Origin: Sequoia sempervirens
Lineage: Eukaryota > Streptophyta > Pinopsida > Cupressales > Cupressaceae
Direction of reading: 5' to 3'
Assembly: GCA_007258455.2 (NCBI GenBank)
Contig: VDFB02275666.1
Span: 1 to 64,000 of the forward strand
Length of the DNA: 64,000 bases
Each line of letters opens with the position of its first letter. Within the stretch, counting starts at the first letter, position 1. Shown piece after piece: positions 1 to 10,689 of this stretch. The translations under genes and the position numbers were made by a program. The notes under the pieces are model-generated. The model had not been told where the DNA came from, did no database searches, and saw only the letters and a program-made list of their open reading frames with translations.

Positions 1-229
1 ACAACACTTGCTATAAGAGGAAATTCACAGGAAAACTAATCATTTTGTAGCCCAAAAGCACCTCTGACTAAACTCCTAGTACCCCCACAGTTGCACAACA
101 ATTTTACCCACATAGGGAAATTCATCTAACCAGGGCTAAGGAACAAAAGCCTTCAAATCCACTAGCATTCAATGTGGTGGAACAATTAAAAAAATCCTCT
201 GCTAATGTGTCCCTTTGGGATATCTTAGC
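1..229 (+). pseudogene. Outer Tat-like Ty3/gypsy element, gag/protease junction (left piece)
   Basis: In the frame whose codons begin at position 3, the stretch from about 75 to 229 reads as retrotransposon polyprotein, with a segment like AFNVVEQLKKSSANVSLWDILAI. This matches the region just before the protease in plant Ty3/gypsy polyproteins of the Tat/Athila type (family knowledge). The reading is cut at position 234 by the minus-strand chromovirus and continues in the same frame at 7684, so this is the 5' part of the element described at 7684-11951. An in-frame stop near position 48 and probable frameshifts show it is dead. The start of gag and the 5' LTR lie outside the window. Confidence 0.75.
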
Positions 230-234
230 TATTC
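230..234. repeat. Target-site duplication TATTC, left copy
   Basis: TATTC directly precedes the LTR start TGATGCAG. The same five bases follow the other LTR at 7679-7683. Removing the element and one copy restores the outer element's reading frame, an independent check on the boundary. Confidence 0.85.
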
Positions 235-1392
235 TGATGCAGATTAGGGTGATTAGGCTTCAAAAAACTCAACTAACAAGGTCTCCAAGTCTTCAAACCC
301 TTCCAGGGGTTGATTACTTCACAAACTGACCACCATGCTTATAATAGTCCACATTTCCTTTCATTGGCATATCTTTTGGAGAAGGCCAAAATTGATCAGA
401 ACCTTCCCACTTTTAGACACCCATTACCTTGCTCCTCAACATATCAAACTTTCTCCTATTGTTGTTTTAGAACAATCCTTTCAAAATTGACCTGCAACAC
501 TGAAAAGAGGCCTAATTAGGCCACTTTTATAAATGAAGTGTCCTAAAATCAACTTTCCAACTCCTAAAATCTTCACCCATAGACTCCTCAGGTCAAATAG
601 GGTTAGAATCAACCATTTATTTCACCAAAACTCACCAAAAACCTATTGTCCTACTCAATCTCTATATAACCTAGCCTAACACATAGAGATGTTAGGCTAA
701 GGCTTGAGAAAAACTAATGCAAACAACCTCATCGTACCCTACAACTGCAAAAAACATTAAAAGAAATCCTAGAAGGTCCATTCCACCAACTTATAGAATT
801 TTCCTATGGTGGAATGGCCTAATTTTTCATGATTTCTTGACTAAACCCCTAAAACCCTAGTCTACAGAGTAACTTCTAGAAAAACACCTTTATCTCCCTC
901 AAAAATTGATGAAAATATGAAAAATAGGATTCAAATACAAGCTAACATTATGGTCTAACAATTACCAATGGTTTTAGATGAACATATTACTATATGCAAC
1001 CGTACTGTATGTTAGAACTTTAGAAAACACATAAAATTCACCAAAACAAAGTATCTTCTTTATTTTCTCACTCCAAAGAATCACCAACAACCATGCCTCA
1101 AATGTCTTATAGGATTTTAAACACATTCTCTTCAAATTCCAATGGTCCCCAACTGATTTTTAAATTGGTGATCGTTGGTGTTCCAATACAAGCCAAACAT
1201 TGACAATATTTCTAAGCAACTTTACATTATCCTTGACAATTTTTTTATCAAATCTTTGGAAGACCCTACATGACCTTGATCACATTGTAATTGGTGTAAT
1301 AGACCACATTTACATCATGAAAAGACACAAAACAAAAAAAAGACACCACAATGCATCATCAAACCAAAATTGTCCAAGGTGCTCCTGCATCA
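235..1392 (-). repeat. 3' LTR of the chromovirus
   Basis: This stretch aligns over its whole length with 6538-7678. On the minus strand it begins TGATGCAGGAGC and ends CTGCATCA, giving an 8-bp terminal inverted repeat TGATGCAG/CTGCATCA. Short ORFs within it (for example 310-519 and 1200-1427) are chance readings. It lies downstream of the chromodomain in element orientation, so it is the 3' LTR. Confidence 0.88.
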
Positions 1393-1457
1393 TACAACTA
1401 GGGTGGAAAAAGATTTCATTCTCCTGATGAAATGAGTTCATGGAAAAAGACTCCATG

Positions 1458-2870
1458 CTACTTTATATCCTCCTCTAACATCCATGTAGCATCTTCATTT
1501 GGTAGGGCATTCCATTTGACCAAGTATTCATTGTACACTTTCTTTATAGTTCTCTTGATCTCCCTTGTGTCCACTATGCTCTCAAGCTTCATTGGTTGGC
1601 TGGTTGGTAGGTCTTTAACCCACTCATCATCTTCAACTCCTACAATACCTATTATCACTTGCATCCACAATACCCTTAAAAGGATAAAGATCAGAAATAT
1701 TAAATATAGGTGAGATAGCAACTCCGGGAGGGAGTTCTATCTCATAATCATTTTTCCCAAACTTGTGCACTATCCTGCAAGGACCGGTCTTTTTCATCAT
1801 TAGCTTGGTATATTTTCCTTTAGGTAACGTCTCTTTCATGAGGTGTGCAAGAACCAAGTCCCCAACCTTGAACTGAACATCCTTCCTTTTCAAATCTGTA
1901 CTTTTCTTATATTTCTTCACACTCTTCCTCAAGTTCTCCTTAACCTGCTCATGTATATCCCTCATAGCTATAGAAAATTCCTCCCCTGATACACTCATTT
2001 TCTCCATATCCTTCAGATCTCTAAGTTGATATATCCCTCTTGGGTTCATCCCATAGACTACCTCAAATGGAATCCTTCCTATACTCTAGTTGATAGAATC
2101 ATTGTATGCATATTCTGCTTGAGGGAGTATGAGATCACATAAATGACCATGCTCTTTGGTAAGACACCTTAACAAGTTCCCAAGTGACCTATTTACAACC
2201 TCAGTTTGTCCATCTGTTTGTGAATGGTAGGCTGAACTAAATTGTAGATTTGTTCTTAGCTTCTTCCACAAGGTCCTCCAAAAGTGACCTATGAATTTGG
2301 AATCTCAATCAGACACAATGGTCAAAGGAAGTCCATGAATCCTTACAATCTCCTTGAAAAAAAAACTAGCTATGTGAGATGCATCATTTGTACTCCTGCA
2401 AGTAATGAAATGGGTCATCTTGCTAAATCTATCAACAGCCACATAAATATTTCCATACCCCCTTTGTGTCTTAGGCAAACCCAAAACAAATTCCATGTTG
2501 ATTGACTCCCATGGGTGGTTAGGTATAGGAAAAGGTTTGTATAAACCTACACTGGAGCTTGATCCTTTGGCTCTTTGACATATTCCAAAATTCTCTACAA
2601 ACTTCTTAACATCCACATGCATAGAGCCTCTTCACCTACTCTAAAGTTTTATCAAATCCAAAATGTCCACTCAAACTACCACAATGCTTCTCTCTTATAA
2701 AATTTTCCCTCATAGAGAATTTTGGCACACACAATTGAGCCCCCTTGAATAAAAAAACAATCTTGTAACACAAAATTAGAGTATTCACTATGAAAATCAT
2801 CTTGAGACTGACTTCAAGCAACAAATGCATTCTTAAAATCATCATCATCATTATACATACCTTTTAGTGC
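1458..2870 (-). pseudogene. Chromovirus integrase with C-terminal chromodomain
   Basis: Reading leftward on the minus strand, an HHCC-like zinc region (ending near 2590) is followed by the integrase core with WESINMEFVLGLP, the IVSD motif and SAYHSQTDGQTEVVNRS. The core would join cDNA to host DNA. The first catalytic position, normally D in MDFV, reads E (MEFV). The second D (IVSD) and the E of QTEVVNRS are present. A GPF/Y-type module (around 1790, TGPCRIVHKF) and a chromodomain (YNEYLVKWNALPNEDATW, about 1460-1540) follow. The segments at 2622, 2271, 2049 and 1721 fall in shifted frames with stops between them, so the enzyme is broken. Assignment to the chromovirus clade rests on the chromodomain. 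Confidence 0.85.
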
Positions 2871-2939
2871 ATCTATCCCCAAACTTTGGAGTTTCACTTC
2901 TTGCACCATCATAGATCTCATACTCAAGGCATCAAAAAC

Positions 2940-4085
2940 CTTATTTTATTGTCGTTTCTTATGCTTTATTGTAAATGTTTAGGCCTGCAAATACTCCATC
3001 CACTTCATGTGCCTATGAATCAACTTGTCTTGGCTATTCAAAAAGCTTAAAGCATGATTATCTATAAAAACAAAAAACTCCTTTGGTAAGAGATAATGTC
3101 TCCATTTATTGAGTGATTGTACCATTGCATAGATCTCAAGGTCATATCAGGAATGCTTCCTTTTGGAATCATTAAGTTTCTCACTAAAAATGGAAACCGG
3201 TTTCCCATCTTGGCTCAAAACTGCACCTATGGCAAACCCGCTTGCATCACATTCCACTGTGAACACCTTGCCAAAGTCAGGGAGTGTGAGTATAGGTTGT
3301 TGTGCCACTCTTGTTTTCAAGTACTCAATGCCTTATCTACCTCAGGTTCCCATTGAAACTTATGCCTCTTCTCACCTTTGAAGGTATCAAGTATGGGTGA
3401 ACAAATATGGATAAATTTCTTGATGAACTTTCTATAGAAGCTAGCCAATCCATGGAAGCTCCTAACTTCTCCAACTAATGTAGGTGTTGGCCAATTGAGT
3501 ACAACCTCTACCTTTGTGGGACCCATCTTCAATGTCCCCTCTAAAATCACAAATCCAAGGTAGACATGTTCATTATTCATTAACTCACACTTCTTGAGTT
3601 TGATCATTAACTTCTCCTCATTGAGTCTATTCAATACTTTATCTGAATTCTCCAAATGATCCATTTTTTTTACTGTACACAAGGATATCATCCAAGTATA
3701 CTACCAAATTTTTTCCTATGAAATGTTTTAGAACCTCATTCATCAGCCTCATGAATGTACTTGGGGCATTTGATAACCCAAATGGCATCACTAGCCACTC
3801 ATATAAACCTTCTTTGGTATTAAAAGTAGTATTCCACTCATCTCCTTCCCTTATTCTAATCTAATGGTATCCACCTTTCAAATAAATCTTTGAGAAGTAC
3901 CTTGCACCTGCTAAAATTTCCATCAAGTCCTCCATATGGGGTACAAGAAACCCATATCTAATTGTGATCTTATTTATTGCTCTTGAATCAGTACAAATCT
4001 TCCAATCTCCATCCTTTTTGGGTGCTAATATAGTAGGCATAGCACAAGGGCTTAAACTCTCCCTTATTAGCCCATTGTCCAACAA
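2940..4085 (-). pseudogene. Chromovirus reverse transcriptase and RNase H
   Basis: From 4085 leftward on the minus strand, RT motifs appear in order: LAPKKDGDWKICTDSRAINK, then a degenerate IYLKGGYH (usually IDLRSGYH), a [15 protein letters not shown] motif near 3780, and the catalytic YLDDILVYS near 3680-3700. The RT thumb (GFVILEGTLKMGPTKVEVVLNWPTP, about 3480-3560) follows, then RNase H remnants down to about 2940. Stops and frameshifts split the reading at 3860, 3690 and 3316. The domains would copy the RNA genome and degrade the RNA strand. The order matches Ty3/gypsy (RT-RNase H-integrase). Confidence 0.85.
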
Positions 4086-4094
4086 ATCTTGAAC

Positions 4095-4914
4095 CTAATT
4101 TGTGATCTCATTTTTCTTAGGTGTCATCTTGTATGTTGATTTGTTAGGAAAACTTGCACCTGGTATAAGATCAATGTGATGACTCACATCCCTAATGGGA
4201 GGAAATGAACTCGGTAACTCCTTCACTCCTATTTCTTCATATTTGTCTAACAAGGCCTGCACCTCCTTAGGTATCTCATCTTTATCTTTTGTTGCTGCAT
4301 TAGAAATAGGCTTACCAACAATGGCATAACCAATGTCATCCTCTAAATCTTTTAGGAACTCCTTCTCCTTGACTACCATCACACTTGGTCCTTCATGAAT
4401 AACACCTTCATCTTCTTGAAGAGGTGTGAGAGTGTATGGCACTCGATCTTTCTCAATGACATACACATTCTTGTGCCCATCATGCTTGGCCTTCCTATCA
4501 AATTTCCAAGGCCTTCTAAGGAGTAGGTGGCACACATCCATAGGAACAATGTCACAAAATTTTATTGTTATAGGTACCAATGTTAAACTCCACCCAAACC
4601 TACTTATTTACAATAACTTGTTGCCCCTTATTGAGCCATGATATCTTGTAGGGTGTTGGATGAGGGTTCCTTTTCATTTTAAGTTTTCCTACCATCTCTA
4701 ATTACACTATATTATCAATTGAGCCAGAATCAACTATCACTTTACATACCTTTCCCTGATATTTGCATGTTGTCCAAAATAATGGCTTTATTTGGGAGGG
4801 TTCCTTGATGGTTGGCAACTTGATTAATGTCCTCCTTATCATTAAGGACTCTCCTACCTCTAGAGCAGCACGTAGGGAAGGTAAATTTACACTTTCTTCA
4901 TCATCTTCTTGCAC
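4095..4914 (-). pseudogene. Chromovirus aspartic protease and linker to RT
   Basis: The minus-strand reading 4914-4702 ends in CKVIVDSGSIDNIV, which contains the DSG active-site triad of retroviral-type aspartic proteases that cut the gag-pol polyprotein. After a frame change, 4580-4095 continues with the typical C-terminal protease segment DVCHLLLRRPWKFDRKAKHDG and a charged linker leading into RT. At least one stop or frameshift near 4600-4700 separates the two parts. Confidence 0.8.
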
Positions 4915-4929
4915 TAGTTAAGTCCCCTC

Positions 4930-6451
4930 CTCTCCACCATGAGAGCTTGCACTTGGTTTATGTGGGCACTTCCATGTAGGATTTCCAAATTAATTGTTGT
5001 TGTAACACCTTCTAGAGAAGGTATTAGACACTATACCTTGTCCATTGAACCTACCTCTACCACTTGGCCTTATACCTTTGTAGTTTCCCTTGTTTCACCA
5101 CTTGATTCTTGATTTCCACTTTGTTCTCCTTGTCCTCTTTGTGATCATCTTCCACTAGAGGTTCCTCTTCCTATAATTTTTTTTCCTTTGCCTCTTGATT
5201 TCTTTGCTTGCCTCCTTATCTTTTCCTTAGTCTTAGTGGCCATTTGAAAACACTCCTCTATTTTCCTAGGAGTAGTGAAGCTTATCTCATCTTGGATTGT
5301 AGATCTCAAACATTCAAATATCTTACTACTTTCTCCTTTTCATTCTCCATGTGTCTAGAACTTATGGTCAACTTGTGGAACTCCGCAGTATATGCTACCA
5401 CATCCTTTTCTTTTTGTTTTAAATTATGCAATCTCCTAAACACTTGAATCTCATAGTCTGTAGGAAAGAACTAACTCTTTACCTTCACTACCATCCTATC
5501 TTATTAATTGATCATGGGATTTCCTTTCCTTACCCTCTCTTCTTGGGTGTAATTCTACCATGTTAATCTTGGTCCCTTCAATTTTTTTTACCAAAAATGA
5601 CCTTCTTGTCTTCATCCACCTCCTTGAATTCAAAATGGTTATCTAAACACTTGAATCTAATAGTCTTCAAGCAAGAACTGACTCTTTACCTTCACCACCA
5701 TTCTATCCCATGAATTGATCTTGGGCTTGCCTTTTCTTACCCTATCTTCTTGGGTGTAATTCCACCATGTTAATCTTGGTCCCTTCAATTTTTTTTAGCA
5801 AACTTGACCTTCTTGTCTTCATCCACCTCCTTGAATTCACAATAGTTATCTAAGACATCTATCCACTCAATCACCTCTTCAACATCCATTTTGCCACCAT
5901 ACATAGGTAGCTCTTAAACACTTGAATCTAATAGTCTGCAAGCAAGAACCGACTCTTTACCTTCGCCACCATCATATCCCATGAATTGATCTTGGGCTTG
6001 CCTTTTCTTACCCTATCTTCTTAGGTGTAATTCCACCATGTTAATCTTGGTCCCTTCAATTTTTTTTATCAAACTTGACCTTCTTGTCTTCATCCACCTC
6101 CTTGAATTCACAATAGTTATCTAAGACATCTATCCACTCAATCACCTCTTCAACATCCATTTTGCCACCATACATAGGTAGCTCCATCTTCACATCTTGT
6201 GTCTCTCCTTTCATATCCTTAAGAACTTGTGGAAAATTCCTTTCTTTAGGATCCATCTCCTCATGTGACCCTTTTGAGGGGTGCTCACTTTCACCCTCTT
6301 CCTCATCTTTAGGGCCACTCTCCTCTGCAAGACCCTTATCTCTCTTGTCTCTTTTATCCAGTGGTTCCATCCTAGCTGCCATGGCTTCTTGAGACTCTCT
6401 TAGGTCTCTTAACACCCTAGAAACAACAATTGAGCCACATTTTGGAGGCAT
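4930..6451 (-). pseudogene. Chromovirus gag, with internal tandem triplication
   Basis: The minus-strand ORF starting at 6451 (MPPKCGSIVVSRVL) has an acidic-basic N-terminal region and then ELPMYGGKMDVEEVIEWIDVLDNYC, typical of plant gypsy capsid domains. It breaks down at about 6056, where tandem copies of the same coding segment follow. At 5007-4966 lies a nucleic-acid-binding zinc knuckle with exact C-x2-C-x4-H-x4-C spacing. Only the first and last cysteines survive: the second C and the H both read N, and a stop lies inside. Gag would form the cytoplasmic particle. This copy cannot be translated through. Confidence 0.8.
5441..6184. repeat. Tandem triplication inside the chromovirus gag
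   Basis: Three direct copies begin with CACTTGAATC at 5441, 5648 and 5919. The second and third repeat with a 271-bp period. The first is 207 bp because it lacks about 64 bp of the capsid-coding end (the segment over the PMYGGK region). The copies differ by scattered substitutions, so the duplication is not recent. Confidence 0.85.
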
Positions 6452-6525
6452 CCTATGTTCTTTACCTTACACTTTCTCTCTTCTTCAAATTCAAATATTC
6501 TTTCCAAATTATATAAAGCATAAAA

Positions 6526-6535
6526 TCTGATACCA
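6526..6535 (-). other. Primer-binding site, initiator tRNA-Met type
   Basis: On the minus strand the sequence TGGTATCAGA lies two bases inside the 5' LTR. It matches the common plant retrotransposon site complementary to the 3' end of initiator methionine tRNA, which would prime minus-strand DNA synthesis. Confidence 0.85.
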
Positions 6536-6537
6536 TT

Positions 6538-7678
6538 TGATGTAGAATAGGGTGATTAGGATTCAAACAACTCAACTAACAATGTCTCCAAGTCTCTAAA
6601 CCATTCCAAGGGCTGATTCCTTCACAAACTGACCACCATGCTTGTAGTAGTCCACATTTCCTTTCCTTGGAATATATTTTAGAGAAGGCCAAAATTGATT
6701 ATAACCTTCCCACTTTCAGACACCCATTACCTTGTTCCTCAACATATCAAATTATCTCCTATTGTTGTTTTAGAACAATCCTTTCAAAATTGACCTGCAA
6801 CACTAGAATTGGGCTCAATTAGGCCACTTTTACAAATGAAATGTCCTCAAATCATCTTTCCAACTCCTAAAATATTCACCCAAAAACTCCTCAAGTCACA
6901 TAGGGTCACAATCAACCATTTGTTTCACCAAAAACCTATTGTCCTACTCAATCTCCATATAACCTAGCCTAACACATAGAGATGTTAGGCTAGGGCTCAA
7001 GAAAATTTGATGCAAATAACCTCACCCTACCCTACAACTACAAAAAACATTAAAATAAATCCTATAAGGTCCATTCCACCAACTTACAGAATTTTCCTAT
7101 GGTGCAATGGCCTAATTTTTCATGTTTCTTCACAAAACCCTTGAAACCCTAGTCTATAGAGAAAATTCCAAAAAACACCTTTATCTCCCTCAAAACTTGA
7201 TGAAAATATGCAAAATAGGATTCAAATGAAATCTAACATGACGATCTAACAATTCCCAATGGTTTTAGATGAACATATTACTATACGAAACTGTACTATA
7301 CATTGGAACTTCAGAAAACACAAAAAATGCACCAAAACATAGTATCTTATTCATTTGATCTCTCCAAAAAATACGAACAACCATGCCTCAAATTTATTTG
7401 AGGATTTTAAACACATTCTCTTCAAATTCCAATGGTCCCCAACTAGTTTTTAAATGGGTGACCGTTGGTGTTCCAATACAAGCCAAAAATTGATAACATT
7501 TCTAAGCAACTTTACATTATCCTTGACAACTTTTTATAAAAACTCTAGAAGACCCTACATGACCTTGATCACATTGGAATTGGTATAATAGACCTTATTT
7601 ACATCATGAAAAGACACAAAAAAAAATGACACCACAATGCATCATCAAACAAAAATATTCCAAGGTGCTCCTGCACCA
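6538..7678 (-). repeat. 5' LTR of the chromovirus
   Basis: This is the full-length partner of 235-1392. It begins TGATGTAGAATAGGG on the plus strand next to the primer-binding site and ends GCTCCTGCACCA before the target duplication. In element orientation it is the promoter-bearing 5' LTR. I could not place a TATA box with confidence. Confidence 0.88.
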
Positions 7679-7683
7679 TATTC
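7679..7683. repeat. Target-site duplication TATTC, right copy
   Basis: This is the second copy of the five bases at 230-234, directly after the LTR end. The outer element's coding sequence resumes immediately afterwards. Confidence 0.85.
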
Positions 7684-8235
7684 TAGAGCAGAAGTCATTA
7701 CTACAGAAGGCCCTTCGAGAAGATGTAATCATTGAGCCAACATAGCAATCACTTAAGGGAAAATTTGTTTACCCATCAACTCCTACCAAAGTTCTTACAA
7801 ATAGTACAGAGGAAACCTCTATCGAAATTAGAGATAAGCCAAAACCAAATCCCTTTTTCCTAACTCTTATTGTGGGTAAAAAATTATTGCATAATTCCAT
7901 GATTGACTCTAGTGATAGCACCATAGTCATGCCCAAGCATATAGTTGAAGCCTTAGGACTTAGCCATGAAACTTTAAAAAGGGGGGTTATTTAGCTTGAT
8001 GGAAACAAGGTTGAAACTGTAGGTGTCATTATGAACCTCCCTTTGAATTTATTCTCCTACCCTAGTATCACAGTTCCACAAGATATTGTGATCATAGATG
8101 TTCCCCCCATGTTCGATCTCTACTTATCTAGATAATTCACTTCCAAGATAGGTGGATATCTTTCCTTAGACTAGTCACACTTGATCCTCAGGTCCAAGCA
8201 TGGAGCTAAACTGAAAATAATATATCTAAACCTCT
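7684..8235 (+). pseudogene. Outer Tat-like element: protease region (right piece)
   Basis: Directly after the target duplication the frame from 1-229 continues with EQKSLLQKALRED. At about 7860-8130 follows an aspartic-protease reading (LTLIVGKKLLHNSMIDSSDST, then a VTVPQDIVIIDVPP-like segment). The active-site triad reads DSS, where the family normally has DSG, so the glycine is lost. One in-frame stop sits near 7993. The protease would process the gag-pol polyprotein; this one is very unlikely to work. Confidence 0.75.
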
Positions 8236-8239
8236 ACAT

Positions 8240-8940
8240 TTGAAACATATAGTAGATGAAGCCATGATCAACTTTGAGGCCACTCAAACCTCTTTCAATA
8301 AAGAAGAAATAAATTGTACTGAGCTACTAGAGGATGAAAAGGTGATCAGGGACCAAACTAATCAAGAAGAGGACCTCTTGAGAAAATATATAGACACTGA
8401 TCCTTTTGGCAACTATCATGCTACTGGGTTAGGCACCTATGTCATCTATGATGAAGACCAAGTGATACCAAGGGTTAGAAAGGAATCTAAGAGTTGTCAA
8501 GCCTCAGAGCTATGGATGTTGCACTTTGATGGAGCGAGATGCAAAGTTGGAGTAGGAGTCGGGATATGTTTGAAATCCCCATCTAATGAAAAAACACTTA
8601 GGTCTTTCCACTTCCAATTTGCTTGTTTGAACAATGAAGTTGAATACAAGAGCCTAGTCCAAGGTTTAAGCCTTGTAGAGTGGATGGGCATTAAGCAAAT
8701 AATGGTGTTCAGAGACTTTGAACTAGTGGTCAATCAAGTTGAAGGGCTCTCTACAGCCAAGAATGTCTGCATGAGATCCTATAGACATAGAGTTTAGGAC
8801 TTGATTGAGGACTTTGAAGCCTTCAATATCAAGATAGTGCCTAGAGAGAAAAATATAGACGTGGATCACATGGTAGTAATCGAATCTCAACTTGATCATG
8901 CTTTTGACCTAATTCATAACATACACTCTATATGAGCGAT
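8240..8940 (+). pseudogene. Outer Tat-like element: additional (archaeal-type) RNase H upstream of RT
   Basis: The reading from 8240 gives 185 residues, followed by a stop at 8795 and a continuation to about 8935. Residues 92-170 are RNase H-like: WMLHFDGARC with D97 (8528-8530), NNEVEYKSL with E135, and VFRDFELVVNQVEG with D159. A later VPREKNIDVDHM segment supplies the usual fourth acidic position. The NNxxEYxxL and DxELVxxQ pattern is that of the extra RNase H (aRNH) of Tat-lineage plant gypsy elements rather than the RNase H fused to RT. All the catalytic acidic residues I can place are kept, although the rest of the element is heavily broken. It lies between protease and RT. The ordinary RNase H follows RT at 10200-10620. 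Confidence 0.7.
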
Positions 8941-9109
8941 TGTCTAACCAACAATCCCAAATAATGATTAGAGCTGGAAAGTGTTTGTAAGTGATGAACA
9001 CATCACCTCATTCATCCAACAGTCAAGAGAGTTCACTTAGCAACTCCAACCAAAGATTTCCAAGGCCTATGAAGGGAATATTATTCAATTAAGGTCCAAA
9101 AAGCTTCCA

Positions 9110-10680
9110 AAATGATTGGTCACTCTCAAAAACCTATTCGATTGTGATGATGCAAGAAATGATAAAAGGAAGTTTGTAGTGGATAAAAGTGACTATGCAG
9201 ATATTCAAGTTGGAGATGGAAGGAGACTTAAAGTCAAAAAGATGTCTCACATCATGATAAAGAAAGACTCATCCATTTCTATGAGAAATATGAGGGAGTA
9301 GTGGCTTAGTCATATGACAACCTCAAGGGATATGATCCCGAAATCATCCAGCATACTATAGAGATCACAGAAGGAGCAAAACCTATCCACTAGAAGTAGT
9401 GGCTGGTAAATCCGAAGATTGAAGCCTTGATGATGTAAGAGCTAAAAAAGATAATTTAGTCCTAGATCATCTTCTCAATCAAGAACACTATGTGGGTACC
9501 TAACCTAGTTACAATCTGAAAGAAGAACAAAGACATCCACCTATGTGTTGTTTTCTAGGATCTGAACAAAGCATCCTTGAAGGACCACTACCCCTTTCCT
9601 TCCATGGATTCTATCTTACAAATAGTGGCAGGGTCGAAGATGTTTTCTCTACTGGACAACTTCTCCGGTTACAACTAGATCTAGGTAAAAGAGGATGATC
9701 GACACAAAACGACATTCACTACCAAGTGGGGAATGTTTGTATATACAAAAAATCCTTTTGGCATCTCAAATGTGGGAGCCACCTTCTAGGGGGAAATGGA
9801 TATTGCTTTTGGGGAATTGATCAATAAAATCATCTTGATTTACTTGGATGATCTTACAATATTCTACAAGCATAAGGATGATCATTTTGATCACCTTGAA
9901 ATGGTTTTTAAAAAATGCCAAGAGATCGAGATATCCTTGAAAGCAAAAAATTTCAGAGTACCGTAAGGAAAAATATTGGCACATGTAGTGTCCAAAGATG
10001 GAATTGAAATCAATCTAGAGATGGTGAAGGAAATCAAATAACTCCCCCTACCAGTCAATAAGAAGGGATTTCAATCCTTTCTATGAATGGTAAATTTTGT
10101 GAGCAAATTTATTTCTGATTTTGCAAGAATAATTAGACATATCACCCTAATGCTAAAAAAGGATCATATGTTCAAATGGAAAAAGGAAGCTAGATAATCC
10201 TTTAGGAAGGTTAAGGATTCTATTTCTTTAGCTCCTATGTTGGTGAATCCAAACCTATCAAAGGACTTCATAATGTATGTATTCAGTAGCAAATCCAACA
10301 TCGCTACTATTTTGACCCAAAAGGATGATGAAGGAAAGGAAGAATATCCAATAGTTTTTCACTCCTAGACCTTAAGAGATTATGAGATGAACTACATATT
10401 CATTGAAAGGAAATCATTCACCATCGTTAAGGGACTCATGAAGTTCTGACATATCATATCTTGCAACAAGGTGATTGTATATGTCATGCATTCTAGTGTG
10501 CGTGAGTATATCATGGAAGGAAATATCATTGAAAAGAGGGACAATTAGATCACTAAGATCCTCAAGTGTGATATTGAGGTCAAGCCCACAAAGATCATCT
10601 GAGGAAGAGGACTATGCGAGTACTTGGCACATGATGAAGAAGTGGTAGCTAAAGAAGAGCAACCCGAACTTGTTCTAACA
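9110..10680 (+). pseudogene. Outer Tat-like element: reverse transcriptase and RNase H
   Basis: After a charged linker (9116-9300), RT is readable from about 9420: YPFPSMDSILQIVAGSKMFS, then TTFTTKWGMFVYTKNPFGI, and the catalytic YLDDLTIF at about 9838-9864. The thumb and connection (VNFVSKFISDFARIIRHIT) lead into the RT-linked RNase H (LAPMLVNPNLSKDFIMYVF to about 10620). Stops interrupt at many places, commonly TAG where Q would be expected. The overall match is to Tat/Athila-like plant elements. The copy is inactive. Confidence 0.75.
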
Positions 10681-10689
10681 AATTAACCC

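Larger units (their letters stand above)
235..7678 (-). mobile_element. Full-length Ty3/gypsy chromovirus, minus strand, degenerate
   Basis: The element has an LTR at each end (235-1392 and 6538-7678), both bounded on the plus strand by TGATG and a terminal CA. It has a tRNA-iMet-type primer-binding site next to the right LTR, and gag, protease, RT, RNase H, integrase and a C-terminal chromodomain in that order on the minus strand. The 5-bp duplication TATTC flanks it. The chromodomain places it among the chromoviruses (Ty3/gypsy with a chromodomain, known to guide integration to marked chromatin). LTR-to-LTR identity over a stretch compared by eye is about 90%, so the insertion is old. All coding parts carry stops or frameshifts, so it is not autonomous now. 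I could not find a convincing polypurine tract beside the left LTR. Confidence 0.9.

Noticed and set aside
310..1713. Short ORFs on the plus strand inside the left LTR and chromodomain region
   Set aside because: They are not shared with the partner LTR and lie antisense to recognised element sequence.
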